The translations under genes and the position numbers were made by a program. Of a stretch of DNA of 64,000 bases, positions 54,961-64,000 are shown piece by piece (within the stretch, counting starts at the first letter, position 1; each line of letters opens with the position of its first letter). This DNA comes from Nannochloropsis oceanica (lineage: Eukaryota > Sar > Eustigmatophyceae > Eustigmatales > Monodopsidaceae). The stretch covers positions 496,001 to 560,000 of the forward strand of contig CP038134.1 in the NCBI GenBank assembly GCA_004519485.1, written 5' to 3'. The notes under the pieces are model-generated. The model saw only the letters and a program-made list of their open reading frames with translations. It was not told the DNA's origin and made no database searches.

Positions 54961-56580
54961 ATGCTCACCAGCACCAGCCAGCTTGACCACCCACGCCGTG
55001 CACGCCGTCGTCCCCGTGCTCCTTCGTGTAGTACTTTGGTGCTGAGCGCAATTATGCTTCTCCATAGATCGGCCGTGGCCTTTTTGACACAGGTAGGTAG
55101 GCTGTCTTGCTGTTTTACTGCTCGTTGCCCTCCTATCCCTCCCTCCTTCCGACGCGCCGGAGAAGTTTGACTAAATTGCCCCTGCCCCTGCCTTAAAACA
55201 CAGACCCCTTTCACGAGCAGCAAGATCTTAAGGCTACGATCTGTGCTGCCGGGCAATACGGCATCCTTAACAACCCTTGGCGCTGGCGGGCGAAAGCGCG
55301 GCGAGATCCTCAAGCCCGAGTACGGCCTGAGGCCCGACGAGGAAGGCGTCTCCATCTCCCGGCACAACATCAACTGGTACCCCGGCCACATCGCCAAGGC
55401 TGAGAGGGAGCTGCAGGATTTTTTGAAGCTCGTAGATGTGGTGATCGAGGCACGGGATGCCCGCATCCCTACCTCTACTACTCATCCTTTGGTTCGGCAA
55501 TGGATTGGCCGACGGCCATTAATCGTAGCTATGACCCGCAAAGACATGGCCCCCGCTGGCGCCATGAAAGAATGGGGCGACTTTTACGTCAAATCTGCCC
55601 GGGCCGCCTCTCGAATGGGCCAACCGCGCGTCCCTGTGGTGTTTGTCGACTCAAGGCAAGGCACAGACATACACCGTCTCAAAATGATTGCGCTGAAGGC
55701 AGGCGCCGCGGTCAATGAGCGGCGGGCCCGCCTTGGCCTCCTGCCACGCAGCATCCGAGTAGCTGTAATCGGATACCCGAACGTCGGTAAATCTGCGATC
55801 ATTAATAAGCTGATCGGAAGGAAGCTGGCCAAGAGTAAGAATATGCCCGGTGTGACCAAGCGCATTTCCTGGGTTCGTTTGGGAGCGGCTGCGATGGGCG
55901 GTTCCCGGAAAGAAGACGAGTTGGAATTGCTAGACTCCCCTGGAATTATTCCCGCGAAGCAAGTGGACCAAAACACTGCTTTCAAGCTAGCGGTATGCAA
56001 TGATATTGGACAAGCGTCTTACGACGTCCAAGTAGTCGCGGGCGAGCTGATAAACATGCTCTGTCGCGTCCACGAAAGCCGCCCAGGCTACGTAGACCTC
56101 TCCAGACTCCAGCAACGGTACCAACTTGACCCTTGGATTTTAACAGGAGAGGAGTTTTTGCATGCATTGGCTGCAAAGCTGTACAGGGGGAATCTGTATT
56201 CCGCTGCAGATCGACTGATGTCTGATTTTAGGAAAGGGCATTTTGGACCTGTCACCCTTGAGGTTCCTCCTGAGATAGACGAAGGGGAGGCGGCCTTGGC
56301 AGCGGCAGAGATGGCGGGGAGGGAAGCGAAAGAGGAGGAGCGGAGGAGACGACAGCGGAGAAGGGAGCTGATGGAAATGACGAAGGAGGAGGGGGAAAGG
56401 GAGGTGGGGTTGTCTTTGGGAGGAGGGGAGGAGGTTGGGGAGTTAGGCTTGGGAGGAGGAGCAGTGCAGGAATTGGACCCAGTGGGAGAGGCATATGAGG
56501 AAGCATTTGAGGACAGGAAGCAAGGCCCTGGTGAAGGGGAGAGTCCCAAGGTGGGAGTAGGACAGTTTGAAGGGTGGTGA
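54961..56580 (+). CDS. circularly permuted ribosome-assembly GTPase (YlqF/RbgA type), probably plastid
   Basis: Exons 54961-55092 and 55204-56580 (donor CAG|GTAGGT, phase 0), 502 residues. Exon 1 encodes an Arg-rich start, a short hydrophobic core ('STLVLSAIMLL') and 'RSAVAFLTQ', fitting a plastid signal with Phe at the cleavage point; the long basic n-region makes this less certain. The GTPase motifs occur in permuted order: G4-like 'TRKD' (155-158, normally NKxD), G5-like 'DSRQG' (193-197), G1 'GYPNVGKS' (234-241) and G3 'DSPG'. 'INWYPGHIAKAERELQDFL' and 'VIEARDARIPTSTTHP' are YlqF/MTG1 hallmarks. Such GTPases mature the large subunit of bacterial-type ribosomes. The C-terminus is Glu/Gly-rich. 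A mitochondrial MTG1 role is the alternative. Confidence 0.82.
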
Positions 56581-56702
56581 AGAGAAAGAGATAGGCGCAA
56601 AATGTCGCGCTTAAGTAATTAAATAATAATATGTGCAAGAAATTAAATAGAGCACATTACACCTAAAGCAAATGAATACTCTTTCAGCCTGATTTCTTTT
56701 CC

Positions 56703-57668
56703 TTACACGCCTCCTGCAGGGACAGGAATCGCATCCTCCCCATTCTTACCCCCAAACTGCTCCACCAGCTCTCCCTCACCCTGCTGCCCGACCAGCCGAT
56801 GCAGCAACTTGATTGCCTCCACTGCTGCCGGCACCACCATCTTTTTCTCGTCCTTTTCCTCCTCCTCCTCTTGCTGCTGTTGTTGCTGCTGCTGCTGCTG
56901 CTCAATAGCTCGCCCTGCCCTATCCTTTTTCAGGGCCGCCGCCGCTGCCGCCATAGCTGCCTTTTCGTGCTGGGAGATGGGAAGGAAGACCTTGAACTCA
57001 GCTGGGAGCTCCTCCTCGGTGTATAGGCGGTCAGAGAAGTAGATTCGACGGAGGCGACAGTTCGCATGGACTTGCACACGCAGCGTCTCGACGTAGTTGG
57101 TCCCGTAGGCGCGTCGGGTGAAGTCGGCAAGGTTAAATTGAATTTGGTTCCAGCCGTCGTCGAGGCGCATGGGCATAGTGCAGATGAAAGGCTTAACGCG
57201 CGTGCAGGACTGGAAGGTAGAAGCTCGGAAACGGCGGCGGATGTTCTGGTCGTCTAGGATGGTCACTTCGAAGGTGAAGTACTTGTTCAGCTGTTGGACG
57301 GAGGTGGATTCGGGTGTCGAATATTTATGAAAAGAAGTCTATTTTTGAAGCTTATGAGCGGGAAAGAGCCACAATAATACTGGTATAACAACAAACAGTT
57401 ATTTTGTCATTCAAAAACGTACATTTTTAAGGACGATCATGAGGTATGGCAGCTTAATGCCCAGCGTCTTGCTCTTCTCGGCCGGGCACTGAATGAAAGT
57501 AGTGGAGACGTTGCATCCCACAATTTCCAGCACGGACGACTGGATGTCCTCATCCGTAATGCGCTTAATGTACCCGTTTTGTACCGAGGAATCCCATATC
57601 TGCAAGGGCTTGCTTCCAATTGAGTAGAAAATGGACAGGAAGCCCGCTTGGTACGTGTTATGGAACAT
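56703..57668 (-). CDS. CFAP20: CFAP20 (BUG22/GTL3), cilium and basal-body protein
   Basis: Two exons, 57668-57423 (donor GTACGT, phase 0) and 57290-56703, 277 residues. The first ~185 residues follow human CFAP20 closely: '[20 protein letters not shown]', '[20 protein letters not shown]', '[20 protein letters not shown]', '[20 protein letters not shown]', '[20 protein letters not shown]' and '[20 protein letters not shown]'. CFAP20 is an inner-junction protein of axonemal doublets and also has a reported nuclear role in some organisms. Unlike the ~193-residue relatives, this copy has an added ~85-residue tail with Ala, Gln and Glu runs. The start at 57668 matches the conserved family start, although the frame is open further upstream. 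Confidence 0.93.
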
Positions 57669-58537
57669 ATTGGTGGAGAGAGGGACCATGGCGGAGGCGA
57701 CGCTGATTTTGACAGACGAAGACTTAGTGTTCCAAGACGTGGCCTGTAAGACTGTAAGATCATAAGATACCAATTAGAGGATTTGTGGCATTGCAGCAGA
57801 CAACGAAATGGCGTGCTTTTCGCGTCGAAATAGTAGAGTCGTCAAGCGGAGGGAAAGGGGGGCCGCAAGAGGCGTGCTACGCAGGTTGTCCAGAGAGAGG
57901 GCAAGTTTAGAGAGAAGTAAAGAAAGAGACATATTACAAGGCTTCCCAGTGAGCAAAACAACCCACGTTTTTGAAGATCTGTATGAATTATACTTGAGCA
58001 TCGTTTTAGCGTTTTGGGTGTGTTAGGGTTGTCATTTTCTTTTGGCCCTCCCTCCCTCGCTCCGACAGCAACCCTTACTCCCCTCGTCAATGATCGTATA
58101 TTTTCAGCCACAATAAAGCTACAATTAAATATAGCATGTACTATTCACCAGTAAAAATGTCTTCTTTGGGAAAACGCGGAAGAAAAGGGGGCCGTATACG
58201 ACCCCCGCACTATGAAACGGCCGGCCAGCAAGGCCGTTGGCGCGAATTGAGTGCGTGTCTAGCGGCCAGTCACACTGCGGGCATACCCTTGTCCCTCTCG
58301 CTCCTAGGTACCACAATCTCTACAGTTCGTGGGCTTACTTTATTTTCCTGTCCAACGCCAAACACAAACACAGGACGGAGTGCCGAAGAGAGCAGCTGCG
58401 AGCATCATCTCACTCGCAAAGCTTGCTCATTTCGACCTCACGCTTGGAAGGCATCAGCGCACAATTTAGCGTTGCAATCGATAAGCTACAGCATCGTGTG
58501 CATCCTATTATCACTGCGAGACCAATAACCAAAGCGC
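57669..58537. other. intergenic, divergent CFAP20 / GRASP
   Basis: About 870 bases between divergent start codons. No gene recognised. It should contain both promoters and possibly a noncoding first exon of GRASP. Confidence 0.45.
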
Positions 58538-60028
58538 ATGGGCAACGCGACGTCAGCGTCGGCCGCAGGCGAGCATGCTCCCGCCCCGAAGGGCGATGGC
58601 CAAGACGATTGCGGCTATCGTGTGCTGGGCGTGCAAGCCGGCTCTCCGGCTGCGTCGGCGGGCTTGGTGTCGTTCTTTGACTTTATCGTTATGGCCAACA
58701 ACTTTCCCTTGCGCGTAAGTGGTGGGACAGTACGGAAAAGGGGCATGTTGAGGGCATGGTGTTGATAAAGCTCGAGGAGGAGGGTTGTAGAAACTAGAGA
58801 CTCCCCGCTCGGCTGACATACATTCGTATATTTCCCCCATAATCCAAAATAACAGCGGGTAGACGATACCTTCATAGACTTAATCCGAGAATTCGAAGGC
58901 CGCCCACTCACCCTGCAGATCTACAACTCGAAGAGTCAAAGTTTGCGAGGTACGGAGAGCGAGCGAGCTATGAGCCTGAAGGGGTTATTGATTGAGAATA
59001 TGCCACTTGATGACTATTGCCTTCTTTTTACGATATAACAGATGTAATTCTAACCCCAAGCAAGAAGTGGGACGGTCAAGGCATGCTAGGTATGTTCCCA
59101 AAAAAGCAAAGCCCATCCCTCCTACTTCCCCCTCTCGTTGTCCCACTCATGTTCCTTCCCCAACATCCCGCCCTTTTTTTTCATTTTATCAACAGGTGTC
59201 ACGATCCGATTCGACTTTTACGATCAGTCTGAAGAGCACCTCGTACGAGTCCTGGAAGTGGTTCCCAACTCTCCCGCGGAGCTAGCAGGCCTCCAGCCCA
59301 TGACCGACTTCTTGCTGGGCACGGCCGAGACAGTGTTCAAGGGTAAGCAAGCCACCCATATTCTATATAAATCTATTGTCTTTTAAGTGTTATGCGTTTT
59401 CAAGCCTCATGAATTATTGTAGTTGCCATCCTAACACTTGATCTCTTCCTCCCACCTTCCCTCCTTCCCCATTACAGACCCAGACGTGCTGGAAGAAATT
59501 CTCGGCCTTAACCTGGAGCAAACCATCGATTTCTACGTCTACAACACCGAGACCGATACCGTTCGGACTGCCACCTTGATGCCTAATCTCAAATGGGGGG
59601 GGCGTGGATGTTTAGGGGCCGAGGTGAGTGTATGTGTGTGTGTTGGTGGATATCCCCTCCCTCTCTTGCACTTAACCCCCGCCTTCCCTATTCTAATTCT
59701 CATTTTATCGCGCCTCCCCCTTCAAAAGATTGGCCACGGGTACTTGCATGGATTGCCGCAGAAATGCTGTCGAAGTAATGGGACGTCGGTATTCAAGGCC
59801 CCAGCTCCTCATATTGCGGATGCTACCCGCGCGATGATTATTGGGAACGGCGGGGGCGTGGGTGTGGGGGGATGGATGGAAAAAGAGGCTGGTCGGAGAG
59901 CGGAGGAAGGGCAGGAGGTGAATGTGGTGGACGTGAATTTGCAGAAGGAGCTACAGGAGCAGGAACAGGAGCGAGAGCTGGAGGCCGAGCAGGAACCACC
60001 ACTACCTGCGGTAAGGCAAGAAGGGTAA
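58538..60028 (+). CDS. GORASP: GRASP55/65 Golgi reassembly-stacking protein
   Basis: Six exons: 58538-58714, 58856-58949, 59042-59089, 59196-59342, 59478-59623 and 59729-60028, phases 0, 1, 1, 1, 0; 303 residues. It begins 'MGNATS', a likely N-myristoylation site after Met removal, as in animal GRASPs. Two PDZ-like units follow: 'YRVLGVQAGSPAASAGLVSF' with 'FDFIVMANNFPLR', and 'LVRVLEVVPNSPAELAGLQP' with 'TDFLLGTAETVFK'. Other matches are 'KKWDGQGMLGVTIRF' and 'FYVYNTETDTVRTATLMPN', with 'LKWGGRGCLGAEIGHGYLHG' at the end of the GRASP domain. GRASPs tether Golgi cisternae and aid unconventional secretion. The C-terminal tail is short and charged, in place of the long Ser/Pro-rich tail of animals. 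Confidence 0.93.
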
Positions 60029-60346
60029 TCACTGCGAGCAATTACAAAGGCGTATTTATGTTTTTGATATTTGAGTGAGAGAAATGGAAGGATCGACAAG
60101 ATGAAGATGCAAAAGACCGTACGCGTGAGCACACACTCAAGGGCCAAGAGAAAAGAGCACCGTAACTGGCAAGAAAAAGAAGCAAGCCTTTCCCTTTGTA
60201 ACCGCCCGAGAAAGAGCACCGAGAGCCCCTAGACACGAGGATGAACAACCAAGAAGAAAAACAAGCACAAAAGCAAACGACCATTTCAAGCTTAGTATTA
60301 AATACCCTCACTTTTTTCAATTCATCTTTCATGCTCATCTCTCCAC

Positions 60347-61474
60347 TCAACTTTTCTTTGCCGCCCTCACAGTGGCCTGCAAGTGACATATCTCCTCTTT
60401 TCCCTCCTGTGTCACGACCACCACCAGCTTCTTCCCCGTTTCTTCTTTCTTATCTTCCACTTTAAAAATTTTCACCCGGAAAGCATCCCCGACAAAACAG
60501 GGCCGGATGAATTTTACATCAGCCTCCATCACTCCTTCCCCCTTTCCTACCTCTCCTCTCCACACATCCATCGCCTCCTCCATTGCCAACGACCCCACGT
60601 ACATCCCATGGCAAATCGCCCTCTTAAATCCAAACAACCGAGCTGTCACAGTGAACAAATGAATGGGATTGTAATCCTGCACCACTTCCGCAAATCGCCT
60701 CCCCGTATCGCTCTTCGTTTTAAACGTCTTCTCGCGCACCAACACAGGCTTGAGGCCCTGTGCTTGATACTCCTCCACCAAGCCCACACGTTTCGTCGGC
60801 GGTGCTGCTGCTGCTACCCCTGCTGCTGCGGTATCATTCGTACGGTCATAAAGCTTGTTGCGACAAGGCACCAACACCGTCGTTGTCGATCGCCAGACCT
60901 CCCTTCCCTCGGAGTTGAGCAGGAGATGGGGAAAAGTCACCTCTACGCCTTTCTTGGTAAAATTCACCGTTTCTTGTACCTTGAGAAAGCCTTCGAATTT
61001 TTCATCCTTTTTCAGAGGCTCCCATCTAAAAAAATTGTGGACGTGGATGGCCCCGAGGACGGGGAACAGGTACCGGCGTTGACTCAAAAGACATACAGTC
61101 GGGTACAAAAAGCACGAAGCAACGTAAGCGAAAGGCAGTTCTGTTGGCGCCGCCTTTTCTTGCAAACCAAGCATGTCAACGTAGGCTTGCACATTGGCCG
61201 TATCTGCCTCGAAAGGAAGCTTGAATTCAAGGTGCGGGTTCAGCTTCATGTCCTTCTTGAGTTGACTTTTCCACCGCCAGTTTTTATAAAGGGGCGAGAC
61301 AATGAGTTTGCCATACAGGGTGGAGAGTTCAAAGGAGGACGGATAAAAGTGAGAGACAGTCGTGGAGGATTGCACAATGGCTATCAGTAAAAGCATAGTG
61401 GCACAGACGGCCGTCAGCACAGGGAAAGTCGAGACGAGGTCCATGATGGGGTCGAGGGCAGCGGAAGGCTTCAT
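60347..61474 (-). CDS. membrane-anchored MaoC-like (hotdog) hydratase
   Basis: Single exon, 375 residues from the ATG at 61474; the open frame starts earlier without ATG. An N-terminal hydrophobic helix ('VLTAVCATMLLLIAIVQ', ~19-35) suggests an anchor. The middle part contains a second hotdog-like region ('FEGFLKVQETVNFTKKGVEV'). The C-terminal domain has the hydratase-2 signature 'VVQDYNPIHLFTVTARLFGF' with 'RAICHGMYVGSLAMEE', where the Asp and His act in adding water to trans-2-enoyl thioesters. 'DVKFIRPCFVGDAFRVKIFK' completes the fold. This double-hotdog pattern fits R-specific enoyl-CoA hydratases or 3-hydroxyacyl-ACP dehydratases of fatty acid metabolism. Whether it lies in ER, peroxisome or plastid membrane is not clear. 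It is convergent with GRASP. Confidence 0.78.
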   Translation of the reverse strand: MKPSAALDPIMDLVSTFPVLTAVCATMLLLIAIVQSSTTVSHFYPSSFELSTLYGKLIVSPLYKNWRWKSQLKKDMKLNPHLEFKLPFEADTANVQAYVDMLGLQEKAAPTELPFAYVASCFLYPTVCLLSQRRYLFPVLGAIHVHNFFRWEPLKKDEKFEGFLKVQETVNFTKKGVEVTFPHLLLNSEGREVWRSTTTVLVPCRNKLYDRTNDTAAAGVAAAAPPTKRVGLVEEYQAQGLKPVLVREKTFKTKSDTGRRFAEVVQDYNPIHLFTVTARLFGFKRAICHGMYVGSLAMEEAMDVWRGEVGKGEGVMEADVKFIRPCFVGDAFRVKIFKVEDKKEETGKKLVVVVTQEGKEEICHLQATVRAAKKS

Positions 61475-62353
61475 GATTTGCTCTAGTTTTTGCCTATGAC
61501 GACTAGCTAGAAGGGAGAGAATTTCTCGTACGAGTCCCTGCACTATTTAAGCCCTGTGTGCATGTGCGCAGGAAGAAGAAACGAGAGAAGGTTAATGGCA
61601 CGTCGAGTACCGTCGGATGTCGCATCCGTCGCGGCGACAGGCAGAGGCCATATGTATACCTCATCCAACATTAATTTGGGCATTAAGGTTCCCAGTTATT
61701 TCCGGATATACCGTAGTAACAACAAACTCCACTCAACCACTCCAACACCCCCTCCCCCACTTTTTATTTCCTCTCCGAGGGTCTCTCCCCAAAAAGCTTG
61801 TGAAAAGCCCTCCGGGAGTTTTTGGAAAACGAAGAAGCAGACGCGTTGATTCGCTACTGTGATGACGCCCCCCGTAAGACCAGGTCCATTTCTTCATGCC
61901 GCAAGCCTAGCCCGCACCACCAAGGCGGCAGCTTGAACCTGTGCCTCGCAGTGTCTGGGACTTGGACATGGCCCTAAGACGCCTGGAACGTGTATGACTT
62001 GGCTTTGATTGCTGTTACAGCTATGCGTCTATGACGAGATAATGGCAATATAGACGAGAGACGTTCTCTTCTTCGTTTTGGAAAGCAATAAAACGCCACG
62101 CGCATACCCTAGCCCACGGGCAAACATTTAAGAAAATGACAACAGCAGCTAATTGGCGGAGACTGTAGGGATTGTTTGCGTTGCTTCTATCTAACTGGAA
62201 CATCATCCTCACACTCTCGTCCCGCTCTGGGAGGGCTGCGTCTCCCTTACCCCCGCCGAAGCACGCGACTAACACAGCCTACACCCTGACACACCTGCAC
62301 ACACACAGGAAGAGAACATCTTTGAGCTTCAAGGCCGTATCTGCCTCCTAACC
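61475..62353. other. intergenic, divergent MaoC / Rab1
   Basis: About 880 bases between divergent start codons with no recognised gene. The Rab1 5' leader and both promoters should be here. Confidence 0.45.
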
Positions 62354-63645
<1,292 letters not shown>

Positions 63646-64000
63646 ACTGGGAGGGAGAGAGGAGGGGAGAGACGGTTCGGTGAAAATGAAAACAAGGAAA
63701 AAGGAGGATCGAAAAGAGAGAGGGAATGAAGAAAAATTGACCTTGTAGGAGTGGGGGAAGAGACAGAGAGAAAGTGGCCGTCTTTGCATTGAAGAGAGAG
63801 GCGTCCCGATCGTGGCACCCTTTCCATCTTCCCCTTTCCCCTTCTAGTGCGTGGTTCCTCGTGTGGGGGCCGTACTGACGATTAAAGGGAATAACATTAA
63901 TCTTCTTCTCTGTTCGCACATTCGGCCGAAAATAAACAGACACACGTGCACACTTGTAAAAACAGAAAGACATGTTCCCCGCACCCTCAGAGCCCCCCCC
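63646..64000. other. 3' region of Rab1 to window end
   Basis: No further gene is visible. The sequence ends in a run of C. Confidence 0.5.

Overview
The window is nuclear DNA of a photosynthetic eukaryote, most likely a eustigmatophyte or related stramenopile alga of the Nannochloropsis/Microchloropsis type. I infer this from GC-rich, gene-dense DNA with few short GT-AG introns, and from three precursors with a signal peptide ending in an ASAFAP-like motif whose phenylalanine sits at the expected cleavage point (ATG-F, ASTA-F, AVA-F), the heterokont pattern for plastid import. Glycine/glutamate/arginine runs encoded by (GGGA)n tracts also recur inside unrelated proteins, a habit I associate with this group. 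The species is not proven.

Layout, left to right. 0-10 kb: the end of a TPR-like protein, PCID2/Thp1 (mRNA export), a plastid-targeted CS-domain protein, a two-repeat TMEM175-type channel and an EGF/PSI-like membrane protein. 10-23 kb: a run of minus-strand genes (SMG7/EST1, a possible small split gene, an unknown plastid protein, the DEAH helicase Prp16), then mitochondrial uL22. 23-30 kb: an SLC52-type riboflavin transporter head to head with a ZNG1/CobW zinc metallochaperone, then a tail-anchored RING E3. 29.7-33.1 kb is the only clearly accessory island: the 3' end of a hAT transposon, a Fanzor/TnpB-like remnant on the opposite strand, about 1 kb of purine-strand repeat and about 540 bp of (CTA)n. 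33.7-48.8 kb: DNAAF4, mitochondrial methylmalonyl-CoA mutase, COG5, a WD40 protein, an unknown multi-pass protein and a TKL-like kinase. 50-64 kb: a SHAQKYF-type MYB, a GT8 glycosyltransferase, a circularly permuted YlqF GTPase (probably plastid), CFAP20, GRASP, a membrane-anchored MaoC hydratase and Rab1.

Most genes are ordinary housekeeping: RNA processing and export (PCID2, SMG7, Prp16), Golgi and ER traffic (COG5, GRASP, Rab1, GT8), and organelle translation or metabolism (uL22m, YlqF GTPase, MCM). Two genes (DNAAF4, CFAP20) belong to cilium assembly, notable if the organism is a non-motile alga. Many genes are divergent pairs separated by 200-450 bp that probably share promoters.

Exon structures were derived by hand from GT/AG sites, phase continuity and family similarity. 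Several begin in very short first exons (14 nt in Rab1, 23 nt in SMG7). The most unusual region is the Fanzor/hAT/simple-repeat island; the rest of the interest lies in altered motifs inside recognisable proteins.
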